Shown here: positions 1 through 8,077 of the stretch, in pieces | How the letters are laid out: each line of letters begins with the position of its first letter | Numbering within the stretch: the stretch's first letter is position 1 | From: Streptomyces flavofungini | GTDB taxonomy: Bacteria; Actinomycetota; Actinomycetes; Streptomycetales; Streptomycetaceae | Reading direction: 5' to 3' | Assembly (NCBI RefSeq): GCF_030388665.1 | Contig: NZ_CP128846.1 | Coordinates: 1 to 64,000 of the forward strand | Length of the DNA stretch: 64,000 bases | Notes under the pieces: model-generated | Database searches by the model: none | Told to the model about the DNA's origin: nothing | Seen by the model: the letters and a program-made list of their open reading frames with translations, nothing else | Program-made: the position numbers and the translations under genes

Positions 1-2
1 CG

Positions 3-136
3 CCGCCGCTACGCGGCGGAAGGGAGCAGCGCTCCGCGCTGCTCGGTCAGCCCCTCCGGGCTGACGGCCGGTCAACTCCGTTGCCCGGCAGCCGAATCGC
101 TCCGCGATTCGGCACGGAATTCGCTCCGCGAATTCC
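3..136. repeat. telomere-like array of six palindromes
   Basis: Six inverted repeats follow one another almost without spacers. They are 3-19 (7-bp stem, loop TAC), 24-44 (9-bp stem, loop TCC), 46-65 (8-bp stem, loop CTCC), 67-89 (5+4-bp stem with one mismatch, loop TCC), 91-113 (10-bp stem, loop TCC) and 116-136 (9-bp stem, loop TCC). On the opposite strand the triloops read GGA or GTA, the GNA type known to be very stable through a sheared G-A pair. Streptomyces linear chromosomes and plasmids end in such arrays, and the 3' overhang folds during end patching. The order and sequence do not match the archetypal telomere as I remember it, so this may be a non-archetypal end. Whether base 1 is the true terminus cannot be seen. 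Confidence 0.72.
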
Positions 137-258
137 TGGAGCTGGCTACGAGGGCGGGTGGGGCTGCCGGTTTTTCGGCTCTCCTCCGCTTATGGGATCG
201 CTGATGCTCTTTCAGGTTTGGAATTCGACATCCCGGGACTGAGATATCGAATTTAGTG

Positions 259-832
259 TCATGCTGCGAACCCGATATTGGTGACGTTCTCGTACTGTCC
301 CCATTGTGAGCCCAGGTCGACCACCGCGTCATTCACCCACGCGTCGTCCAGGGCCGCGTCGTTACCGGTGCTCCAGGCATCGACGATGCGGTCCCAGTGG
401 CGGACGTTGAGGGTGCGGAAGTCCACGACCCGCTGGCGGGGGCGGCTGACACGGGACTGGTTGAGGGGGTGGAACTCCACCCGGGTGCCGCGGCCTTCGC
501 GGTTGAGACGACTGGTCAGGTACCGGGCCACGTTACGACGGCGGACCGTGCGGTAGGCCGTCTCGATGTGCTGCAGGTTCTGCTTGAGGGGCTGCGCTTG
601 CCGCCAGCCATGCCTTCAGGGTCCGGTCGGTGACGGTCAGGCCGGCCGCGCGGGCTGCTTCGCGGGCGTGGGGGGTGCGGGTGAGGTAGTGCAGACGGGC
701 CATCAGGCCACGGCGCGCGGTAATGGGGGTGGCGATGAATCCAGCGAGTCGGTCGAGCTGCCGGGCGACAGCCTCGTGGCCCTTGATGCCGTGGGCGCCG
801 TATTTGCCGAACTCGTTCGTCCTTTCCGGCAC
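259..832 (-). pseudogene. HTH DNA-binding protein, first gene from the end, frameshifted
   Basis: The gene starts at GTG 832 behind a strong AGAGGAGGGG site and runs towards the palindromes, stopping at TGA 259. The N-terminal frame (832 to about 600) contains a helix-turn-helix-like stretch ending LTVTDRTLKAWLA. A different frame (about 590 to 259) gives IETAYRTVRRRNVARYLTSR and ends GQYENVTNIGFAA. The frames join if one G is added in the G run near 603 and one C in the C run near 590, giving GKRSPSKQNL at the joint. The joined protein would be about 191 residues, close to the size of Streptomyces terminal proteins (Tpg about 185). I do not recognise it as Tpg. A telomere-related role is inferred only from position, size and HTH. 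The two one-base losses could be real decay or homopolymer sequencing errors. Confidence 0.5.
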
Positions 833-1030
833 TTTCCCCTCCTCTCGTCACCATAATCGCTTGGTTACACACTACCGTAATTCCCGTTGCTGTGCAGTGA
901 GTTGACGGCTTTCTCGCGGGCTTCTTTTTCGTCGGAATTCTTGGGGTGGCGATTGGGGTGTGCGTTCGGTTGCTCGCTAGGCCGGGAAGGGGTGTCCCGC
1001 ATCCGGGAGACGGCGCCCGGCGTGGCGGTC

Positions 1031-1905
1031 TAAAGCCTGTTGCAGAAGGCTGCGAACTGGGCATTTTCTCAGTATGGCCGGGGTGTTGAGGGCTGAGGCG
1101 TTGTGGGTGGAGACGTTCACTGGGCTGCGGATGGGTGCTTTCCAGCGGCTGCTGAAGGTGGTTCGTGAACGGGGCGGCAACGGTACCGGGATGGGGCGCC
1201 CGTGGTGTCTGCCGTTGGATGAGCGGGTGCTGCTGGTGGCGGTGTACTACCGCACGAATCTGACAATGCGGCAGATGGCGCCGCTCTTCGGCGTTTCGCC
1301 CGCGACGGTCTGCCGGGTGATCCAGAAGCTCGGTCCGCTGCTGACGGTGGAGCCCGTCACCCGTCCCTCGGATGCGGTGGACCGGCTGTGGATCGTGGAC
1401 GGCACGCTCATTCCGGTCCGCGACCGCACTGTTGCCGCTTCCTCGCGCAACTACAGGTTCTCGGCGAACGTGCAGGTCATCATTGATGCCGACACCCGCC
1501 TGGTGGTGGCCACCGCCCGGCCGGCCCCGGGCAACAAGGCCGATGCGCAGGTCTGGCGGAGTTCTGGGCTGGCCCGGCACTGCGACGGCGTCACCGTGCT
1601 GGGCGACGGCGCCTATGTGAACACCGGCCTGATCGTCCCGCACCGCAAACGCCAGCGACGGCCGCTCCTTTCGGGCGAGGAGGCCGACAACGCCGAACAC
1701 CGCAGAGTCCGCGCCCGCATCGAGCACACCTTCGCCGCGATGAAGAACTACAAGATCCTCCGCGACTGCCGGCAACGGGGCCATGGCCTCCACCACGCTG
1801 TCCGAGCCGTCGCCCACATGCACAACCTCGCCCTGGCAACGTGATCAGAACCACCACAGAACCGGCCCTGACCTGTCCGAACACAGCCTTCTGCAACAGG
1901 CTTTA
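1031..1905 (+). mobile_element. IS5-family insertion sequence (IS-A)
   Basis: Perfect 22-bp inverted ends lie at 1031-1052 and 1884-1905 and begin TAAAGCCTGTTGC. The outermost TA may be the duplicated target, as is usual for TNA-targeting IS5 subgroups. One transposase gene fills the element. The right end touches the left end of the next IS, so the two share the TA at 1904-1905. Confidence 0.85.
1074..1844 (+). CDS. IS5-family DDE transposase
   Basis: This 256-residue protein catalyses cut-and-paste movement of IS-A. It has an N-terminal helix-turn-helix region (TMRQMAPLFGVSPATVCRVI) and a DDE_Tnp_4-type catalytic core. The first Asp is in IVDGTL, the second in LGDGAY, and the Glu in RARIEHTFA. 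Length and motif order are normal for single-ORF IS5 transposases of the IS427/IS1647 type, so the gene looks intact. It begins 43 bp inside the left inverted repeat, and its stop is 39 bp before the right repeat. Confidence 0.88.
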   Translation: MAGVLRAEALWVETFTGLRMGAFQRLLKVVRERGGNGTGMGRPWCLPLDERVLLVAVYYRTNLTMRQMAPLFGVSPATVCRVIQKLGPLLTVEPVTRPSDAVDRLWIVDGTLIPVRDRTVAASSRNYRFSANVQVIIDADTRLVVATARPAPGNKADAQVWRSSGLARHCDGVTVLGDGAYVNTGLIVPHRKRQRRPLLSGEEADNAEHRRVRARIEHTFAAMKNYKILRDCRQRGHGLHHAVRAVAHMHNLALAT

Positions 1906-1943
1906 GAGCCTGTCTCTTTGACCGATTGGTCAGTTGATCGGAT

Positions 1944-2803
1944 GTGTCCGTCCGGTTAGTGATCACTGATGCGATGTGGGACCGGATCGAGCCGTTGATG
2001 CCGGCCGATCCGGCCCGCGGTCGGCGGTGGGCCGATCACCGCCGAACCCTGGAGGCCATCGCGTGGAAGTACCGCACCTGCTCGCCCTGGCGGGACCTGC
2101 CCGACGAGCTCGGCTCGTTCCAGACCGCCCACAAACGGCTGCTCAGGTGGGCCGCGGACGGCACCTGGGAACGCATCCTTGCCGCGGTCCTGGCAGCAGC
2201 CGACGACGCTGACGACATCGGCTGGACCGTGTCGGTGGACTCCACCGTCTGCCGGGCTCACCAGCATTCCGCCGGCCCCAGGAAAAAGGGGTGCCAGGCC
2301 GGGCCGAACCCGACGACCACGCGCTCGGACGCTCCCGCGGCGGCCTGAGCACGAAGGTCCATCTCGCCAGTGACGCCCGTGCACGGCCCCTTGCCCTCCG
2401 CGTCACCGCAGGCCAGGCGGGCGACGCCCCGGCCTTCGAGACCGTCATGGCCGCCGTCCGCGTTCCGCGAAGCGGCCCTGGACGACCGAGGACCCGCCCC
2501 GATGCCGTCCTCGCGGACCGCGCGTACTCATCCCGCGCGATCCGAAGTCACTTCCGCCAACGCGGAATCCGCGCTGTCATCCCCCAGCCCTCCGACCAGA
2601 TCGGCCACCGGCTGCGGCGAGGCAGTACCGGAGGCCGACCGCCCGCCTTCGACGCCGAGGCATACAAGCAGCGCAACTCAGTCGAACGCTGCATCAACCG
2701 GCTCAAGCAATGGCGCGGCCTGGCCATGCGGACCGACAAGCTCGCCATCGCCTACCAGGCCGCACTCCACCTCGCCGCGATCCTCATCTGGGCACGGCGA
2801 TAG
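1944..2803 (+). CDS. IS5-family transposase, two overlapping ORFs joined by -1 frameshift
   Basis: The first frame (1944-2348) holds the N-terminal domain (LVITDAMWDRIEPLMP, then WRDLPDELGSFQTAHKR) and the first catalytic Asp (SVDSTVCRAHQHSAG). The second frame (from about 2288 to 2803) holds LADRAYSSRAIR with the second Asp and RNSVERCINRLKQWRGLAMR with the Glu. The switch falls at an A5 run followed by G4 (2283-2291), the usual programmed -1 slippery type for this IS group. The product would be about 286 residues. The gene therefore looks functional, not broken. Confidence 0.85.
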
Positions 2804-2808
2804 CCCGC

Positions 2809-3192
2809 TCAGCGATCGACCACCCAACGTGCGTCCGCAGGCCAAGAGCCCATGCCAACGATGTGCTCCACGAGCCTGAATGCCTCACGGATGGGGACGG
2901 TGTCCTCATCCGGATACTCGTCGCCCTGCCCGTTGGAGAGGACGAACCCGTCGCTCGACCCCGCAGTTCCGGGGTCCACGGCATGCTCGCCGGGATCTCC
3001 CTCGCCTTCAAGCAGCACCACCATCGCTCGCTGGGCATTCGTCACGAAGGCCAGCAACCGTCCTGACGAACTGGTCAGCCACGTCTCAAGCCGGCCGCTG
3101 TCGATCTTCGACCGAAGAGCCTCCACCACCTCCGCCGACGACACAGGGACAGGGCTGTCGTCATTGATCACCCAAGACTCGATCACGAGCAC
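2809..3192 (-). CDS. Imm1-like immunity protein, passenger in IS-B
   Basis: About 127 residues. The C-terminal half, FVLSNGQGDEYPDEDTVPI then AFRLVEHIVGMGSWP, is typical of the Imm1 immunity family of polymorphic-toxin systems, which neutralise a cognate nuclease or deaminase toxin. No toxin gene is near. The GTG at 3192 has no clear ribosome site, and the frame stays open upstream to a TAG at the IS end. The native 5' end may therefore have been lost when the IS picked the gene up, or transcription may now start from the IS. Its stop nearly abuts the transposase stop. Confidence 0.6.
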   Translation of the reverse strand: MLVIESWVINDDSPVPVSSAEVVEALRSKIDSGRLETWLTSSSGRLLAFVTNAQRAMVVLLEGEGDPGEHAVDPGTAGSSDGFVLSNGQGDEYPDEDTVPIREAFRLVEHIVGMGSWPADARWVVDR

Positions 3193-3305
3193 GACGATCT
3201 CACGGACCGATCCAAGAGACAGGCCCTAGGTTGTCACAGGAGGAAGTTGGTTGGGTGTTCGGCTGATCCACTGGCACCCCTGCAGAGCACCCCCAGGAGC
3301 TGATC

Positions 3306-4276
3306 GTGAAGGTGGATGCGGACGTCCGGTCGGAGGCCGAGCTCTCCGCGTTCTACGCCCACCAGGACGACGCGGTCACTGCCATCATGCGGATCTACAC
3401 CCCCTCCCCCAGGGCTCGCCGTCCGCGGTTCCGGGCCCAGCTGCACATGGCGCCCGGGCTGGGCAAGACGCGGGTGGCCGCGCGCGTCGCGGACCTGGTC
3501 GCCGGGCAGGGGTCGCTGCTGACGGTCGTACCCACACGGACGCTCCTCGAGCAGACCCACCACGTCCTGCGCGCGGCCGGGCGTAGCGGGCCGGTGATCG
3601 CGGTGTACTCCCCACGGGGTGCCGCCTTGGCGGGCGAGCCGGGGGGCGGGTGTCGACGGATCCACGGGTGGTGGTGTGGCACGCGAACGCCTGTGCCGCC
3701 CAGGGCGGCCGGTTCACGGTGTTGGCGACGTACGCGAGCGTGGAGAACTCGCTGATCGCCGGGCACCGGCTGAGTATGGAGCGGGACGGGGCGCGGCCGC
3801 TGCCGGAGTGGGACCTGCTGGTGTACGACGAGTCCCACCACACCGAAACCTCCCAGGTCTGGGGTCGCGTCAACGAGCAGCACCTCGTGCCCGCCCGCCA
3901 CCGGCTGACGAAGCGCGGCTGCGCGAGCTCGTCGCGGCGCGGGGGCGGGCGGACGCGGGAGTGCGGGCGGAGCTACTCACGGCGTCGCTGGGAGCGGTGC
4001 TGCGGGCCGCGGGACGCGTGGGGTGCCAGGCGGCTGCTGGCCTACCACTCCACCGTGGCCGGAGCCCGAGCGGCCGCGGCATCACTGCCCCAGCTCGCAC
4101 GGGTCCTGCACGGTCAGGGGACGTCGGCGCCGCGGCGGGTGTGGGCGGTGGCCTTGCACGAAGGCACCCCGGCCCGGGAGCGGCAGCGGGTCCTGAAGGC
4201 GCTGGCGGCGGGCACGGATCTTCGGGGGCGGCCGGTGGACTTGGCCGTGGTCTGTTCCGTGCGGCTGCTGAGTAGG
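3306..4276 (+). pseudogene. telomere-terminal-type DEAD/DEAH helicase, N-terminal half
   Basis: The start is GTG 3306 after AGGAG. The first frame carries a Q-motif-like FYAHQDDAVTAI and the Walker A motif APGLGKTRVAARVADLV, then VVPTRTLLEQTHHVL (motif Ia). Near 3640 the frame shifts. The next frame gives VYDESHHTETSQVWG (motif II, DESH) and later RLLAYHSTVAGARAAAASLP, ending VVCSVRLLS. Sequence after HRLTK near 3910 looks scrambled or deleted. The reading stops where a large insertion interrupts it, and the continuation LLSEGVDVPAVDTVALVDPR resumes at 12670. Streptomyces chromosome ends often carry a helicase-like gene (TtrA) in this position; I infer this is a relic of such a gene. Confidence 0.68.
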
Positions 4277-4334
4277 TGTTTTTCAACCCGGTGCAGTGGG
4301 CCCCTCTGCGCCTCTGTGTCGACATACTCTCTAT

Positions 4335-4829
4335 GTGGACCCAGGAGTAGCGGCAGTCCTTGGAGCTGGAATCGGTGTGGGAGGCGCCGCCCTCACGGCC
4401 CTGGCGACCGCGTGGGCCGTGCGATGGCAGACCCGTTTCCATGCAAGCGCCACTCATAAGCAGTGGCGGCGTGAAGCGCGCCGAGATGCTTACATCGGTG
4501 TCATATCGGCTGGGCGCACCATGTCCTGGAACACCGGGAGATTGAGGGATGAACTCACCAGCGACGAACGCGCCGAGGTCCTTTCTGCGGCGTCTCGGGC
4601 ACGATCAGATCTGCTTCAGGCCGCGCAACTGGTTGGACTCGAAGGTCCCGAACGTCTCGTTGAGGCTCTTCACCCAACTATCAGGCTCTCCTGGGAGATA
4701 ATCCGCGCTGCTCAGGACGTTACCGAGCCCAGGCGTGAGAGGACCCTGGACGAGATTCATCCTGACTTCGCAAAGGCACTCGCTGAGTTCCGCGTTGCAG
4801 CGCGCCACGCTCTCGACGCTGATGAGTGA
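4335..4829 (+). CDS. small membrane-anchored protein of unknown function
   Basis: The start is probably GTG 4335, giving VDPGVAAVLGAGIGVGGAA, about 164 residues. Residues 4-24 form one Gly/Ala-rich transmembrane helix. The rest is a soluble, helical, Arg-rich domain (RWQTRFHASATHKQWRREARRD, then repeated charged helices). I recognise this only as a common Streptomyces layout of one membrane helix plus a coiled cytoplasmic tail, with no known function. It is the first gene inside the left end of the 8.4-kb insertion and points inward, with no obvious operon partner. Confidence 0.5.
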   Translation: MDPGVAAVLGAGIGVGGAALTALATAWAVRWQTRFHASATHKQWRREARRDAYIGVISAGRTMSWNTGRLRDELTSDERAEVLSAASRARSDLLQAAQLVGLEGPERLVEALHPTIRLSWEIIRAAQDVTEPRRERTLDEIHPDFAKALAEFRVAARHALDADE

Positions 4830-4860
4830 CGAGAACGCATGTCTTGGGGAACACCACAGG

Positions 4861-4984
4861 TCAGCGGGTCGCCGAAGGATTCCTGGTCCACTGGCTGGTG
4901 CGGGTGTTTTTGCGGGTGAGGCGCCTGGTCATCATGGTGATGAGTGCCCAGTTCAGGTGGGCTTCGGAGTGCTGTGGCAGCCGT
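4861..4984 (-). pseudogene. IS5-family transposase, exon 3 (C-terminus)
   Basis: This encodes RLPQHSEAHLNWALITMMTR and so on, ending TSQWTRNPSATR with TGA at 4861. It is the C-terminal tail typical of this IS5 transposase group. It follows the 3' end of group II intron 1 at 4985 and completes the codon GA|A left open by exon 2 at 7476. Confidence 0.75.
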
Positions 4985-5025
4985 GTCGGGTAGCGGGGAC
5001 ACATTGCTGCGTCCCCGCCCCCTCA

Positions 5026-5059
5026 GAACCGTGCGAGCGTCTCTCGACGCACACGGCTC
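5026..5059 (-). ncRNA. group II intron 1, domain V
   Basis: This is a 34-nt hairpin beginning GAGCCGTGTGCGTC and closing GCACGGTTC, the catalytic core helix of group II introns. It directly precedes domain VI and the 3' splice site at 4985. Confidence 0.85.
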
Positions 5060-6827
5060 AAGCAGGCCGCGAGGGCTGGCACAGCTCTCTCCGGTGATCA
5101 CCAGCGTGATGCTGCTGGTGGCAGGCTGTGTGTCGGAGTTCCAAGTTCTTCATCTCGTCGGAGCCACCCGCACGCCGGTAGACGACGTGGTGCACGTTGA
5201 GCGCACGCGAGGATGCCGAGAACCAGTTCACCCAGTCGTGAACGTCATCTGGTTGATACTCGGCTCCCTCGATCAGGTCCAGACCGCATCCGGCACAGAG
5301 GCCACGTTGTCGTGCGGCCAGCGTCAGGACAAGCCTGCGTTCGGTCGACGGCAACTTCCTTTTCCTGATCCTCTGTTGCCAGTAGTCCTGCATCGCAGGG
5401 TCGTCCTTTGAAGCATTGGATCGAACCGCCACGTGCCGGATGATGCGCGTCCATTTGAACTTGTGGAGATAGTACTGGCCGGAGCCAAATACCCACGTGT
5501 CCTTACTCCTAGGCCGGTACTGACCCCAATAGTGCCTGCGGATCCATACACGGCCTTGATTCTGGTGTTCCCGGACTGCCCACCTCCACAGGATGATGAA
5601 CATGTACCGGTCCAGACTGCTGAAGGTTTCGGATGCGCAGGACCCGCGGTAGTAGGTGGACCATCCCTTGACGAGAGGGCCCAGCTCGGCAATTAGCGCC
5701 TTGGCCGGTGCACCTCTCCTGGATCGGACGGTTTCCCTGATCTTCCCTCGGACCCTCCGCACGGCATCCTGGCTCGGCCGAGCGAAGACCTTCCCATCGC
5801 GATACCGGCGGAAGTGGAAACCTAAGAAGTCAAAACCTTCGTCGAGGTGAACCACCCGGGTCTTTTCCTCGTTGAAGGTGAGCCCTCTGGGGAGCATCCA
5901 ATCCGCCAGTTCGTCCCGGATCCTCACCGCTTCTTCCTTCGTGTGGCAGAGCACAACGAAGTCATCGGCATACCTGACCAGTACCGGAGTTCCCATGACG
6001 GACCTCTGGACTCCATCCCTGAAGGATTCAGTCCGGACTCCGGCTGCCTTCTCCATCCCGTGGAGAGCGATGTTCAGCAGCAGGGGGCTAACTACTCCAC
6101 CCTGCGGGGTTCCTTCCTCGGTCCGAGAAAATCGCCCGTCCTCCATCACTCCGGCCTTGAGCCAGGCATGGACAAGTTTCCTAGCGGGGAACTGTCCGAT
6201 GACTGACATCAGGTGATCGTGGTTGATGCGGTCGAAGGCGGATGCCAGATCCGCGTCGAGAACCCACAGGCGCCGCGCCTTTCGCTTCGCGGTGACACTG
6301 TGGATCGTCTCCATCGCGTCCTGGCATCCACGTCCGGGGCGGAAGCCGTAACTCCTGCCGTCGAACCTGGCTTCCCACTCGGGTTCCAGAGCGTTCTTGA
6401 CCCGCGCCTGGTGGACGCGGTCCTTGATCACCGGGATGCCGAGCGGCCGCTTCTTCCCGTTCGCCTTGGGGATGTACACACGTTTCACCGGCTTGGCCCT
6501 GAGACCTGACTCGGCATCAATATGACGAGTCAGACGTCCTCTCTCCAATGGAGTGAGAGCCCTCTCTCGGTCCACGCCGGAGCTCCTCCTGCCAGAACTC
6601 TGCTGCGTCACCCTTCGCACGCTTTGCAGCGTGTTGGAGTGCGAGCGCAACATGAGCTTCTGGAGGTTGCGGACCTTCTTTAGGTCCCCTTGCTGTGCCG
6701 CCTTGAAGATTCGTTGACGCAGTCTCCTTACTTCGCCATCCACCTTGGCCCAGTCGACCTCATGCCAAGCGGCGGCATCGTCCACGGCTCCGTTCCGGGC
6801 GGGGTCGTTCCTGAGATTCGCTCCCAC
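5058..6827 (-). CDS. group II intron-encoded reverse transcriptase/maturase with HNH domain
   Basis: GTG 6827 follows an AGGGGGGAAG site and fits the usual start of this family (GANLRNDPARNGAVDD). The protein is about 589 residues. Domains in order are an RT N-terminal region, RT fingers (KPVKRVYIPKANGKKRPLGI), the RT core with PQGGVVSPLLLNI and the catalytic YADD (LVRYADDFVVLCHT), a maturase domain X (LVKGWSTYYRG), and a C-terminal HNH endonuclease (CAGCGLDL, then ALNVHHVVYRRAGG and CHQQHH). It would splice its intron and support retrohoming. The full open frame and conserved motifs suggest it is active. Confidence 0.92.
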   Translation of the reverse strand: MGANLRNDPARNGAVDDAAAWHEVDWAKVDGEVRRLRQRIFKAAQQGDLKKVRNLQKLMLRSHSNTLQSVRRVTQQSSGRRSSGVDRERALTPLERGRLTRHIDAESGLRAKPVKRVYIPKANGKKRPLGIPVIKDRVHQARVKNALEPEWEARFDGRSYGFRPGRGCQDAMETIHSVTAKRKARRLWVLDADLASAFDRINHDHLMSVIGQFPARKLVHAWLKAGVMEDGRFSRTEEGTPQGGVVSPLLLNIALHGMEKAAGVRTESFRDGVQRSVMGTPVLVRYADDFVVLCHTKEEAVRIRDELADWMLPRGLTFNEEKTRVVHLDEGFDFLGFHFRRYRDGKVFARPSQDAVRRVRGKIRETVRSRRGAPAKALIAELGPLVKGWSTYYRGSCASETFSSLDRYMFIILWRWAVREHQNQGRVWIRRHYWGQYRPRSKDTWVFGSGQYYLHKFKWTRIIRHVAVRSNASKDDPAMQDYWQQRIRKRKLPSTERRLVLTLAARQRGLCAGCGLDLIEGAEYQPDDVHDWVNWFSASSRALNVHHVVYRRAGGSDEMKNLELRHTACHQQHHAGDHRRELCQPSRPA

Positions 6828-7475
6828 GTTCTTCCCCCCTTGTCTAACTTGTACCGTGGTTCGGGTTGTGCTCGCGGTCTCTTCAAAGGCCCACCTGACC
6901 CGCGTGGGCTCCCTTTCGGGTCCGGGCAATGCCCGGTATCCGCCTGGTTATGGCCAGCGGCGGAGAGTTCCGGTCTCTGGCGTTTCCCATGAGCTTTCGC
7001 TCCAGCGGCATTCGCTTCTCGGGTCATCCTGTTCCCGCAGCGGAGTTGGGCCTTCGTTACCGTCGGCTTACCGTTTCCGGACCGCTACGGGGTTTCCATG
7101 TTCCACTTCCTCAAGTCGCGTCCAGGGAGGGTGCCCTCTATAGCCCGAGGCCGTGGTGACCGCCTCCGGACTTACGAATATCCGAAGCACGTGACGCCTC
7201 TCAGCGTCCAGCCTTGTCGTCGCCGATTGCTTGCCACTGCGACGTACGCGTTACGGGCCGTGCATACGAGGGTTCGCGGTATCTCACCCTTCTGGACTTT
7301 CCCTGGTCTGTGTACTGCGGTGGCCCGCAGTTTCCTTGGACCTTGTACTCCGGCTCAGCACCACGGCGTTACCGCCATCGCACCCGGAGTCGGGAACCGA
7401 ATCTGGTCACTATCGGGGCGGGTTCCCTCTCTCCTTTCCTCCCGCCACTTGACAGAAGTGGCTTTCATGTCGCAC

Positions 7476-7980
7476 TCGTAGTCGCGTGCGTTGCGGCGGG
7501 CGTTCATGCACCAGCCGATCGTGCGCTCTACTTTCCAACGGCGGGGCAGCACAACGAAGCCCTTGGTGCCTTTGGGTCGGGAGACGATGCGCAGGGAGAG
7601 CCAGAGGCGTTCGCGGGCCCAGTCCACGAGGTCGCCGGCGTAGCCGCGGTCGGCCCAGACCTGGGTGATCTGCGGCTGGGTGAGGCGCAGCCGCCAGAAC
7701 ACGTCGCGGGCGGCGTCGCGGTCCTGGATGTCGGCGGGCGTCACCGTGATCATCACCGGTAGGCCGAGTGTGTCCACGGTGATATGTCGTTTGCGGCCGT
7801 TGATCTTCTTCGCGGCGTCGTATCCCCGGCTGTTGCGGCCGACGGTGGAGGCTCCCTTGACCGACTGGGAGTCCACGATCAAGGTCACGGGATGGGGGCA
7901 ACGTCCCTTGCCGGTACGGATTCTCCGGCGGAGCTGGTCACGGATGTAGGTGACGACCCCGGCCCGGTTCCACCTCCAGA
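7476..7980 (-). pseudogene. IS5-family transposase, exon 2 (catalytic core)
   Basis: This segment encodes WRWNRAGVVTYIRDQLRRR, then the first catalytic Asp (LIVDSQSVKGAS), the second Asp (VWADRGYAGDLVDW) and the catalytic Glu region (RRWKVERTIGW), ending at NARDYE. It lies between the two introns. Its frame continues from exon 1 through codon T|TC and into exon 3 through codon GA|A. Confidence 0.85.
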
Positions 7981-8041
7981 GTGAAGTAGGCCGCCGACGA
8001 GGTGCCCGTGGTTCGGGTCCTTTTTCGACGGCCCCTTCCCG

Positions 8042-8077
8042 AACGGTGCGGGCTAGTTTCCCAGCACACCGCTCTCC
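8042..8077 (-). ncRNA. group II intron 2, domain V
   Basis: A hairpin of about 35 nt pairs GAGCGGTGTGCTGG with CTAGCCCGCACCGTTC around a GAAA-type loop, as expected for domain V. It overlaps the extreme 3' end of the reverse transcriptase gene region and lies about 60 nt before the 3' splice site. Confidence 0.78.

Larger units (their letters stand above)
1906..3226 (+). mobile_element. IS5-family insertion sequence carrying a passenger gene (IS-B)
   Basis: The ends are imperfect 17-bp inverted repeats at about 1905-1921 and 3211-3227, sharing the core GCCTGTCTCTT, and TA flanks both sides. The transposase occupies 1944-2803. The right end lies 424 bp beyond its stop, and that space holds a leftward Imm1-like gene. 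No second copy of the end sequence is seen just after the transposase, so the passenger appears to lie inside the element. Confidence 0.7.
4985..7475 (-). mobile_element. group II intron 1, inserted in the transposase gene
   Basis: On the minus strand the intron begins GTGCGACATGAAAGCC at 7475, the standard 5' end of bacterial group II introns. It ends CTACCCGAC at 4985. Domain V is at 5026-5059 and a domain VI hairpin lies at about 4990-5022. An intron-encoded reverse transcriptase (5058-6827) fills the middle. Excision joins GACTACGA to ACGGCTGCC and keeps the host transposase in frame (DYERLPQHS). Length 2,491 bp. Confidence 0.82.

Noticed and set aside
516..1823. A 435-codon minus-strand frame opposite IS-A.
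   Set aside because: It is antisense to a clear transposase gene, has no motif, and is Arg/Pro/His-rich as expected from a shadow frame.
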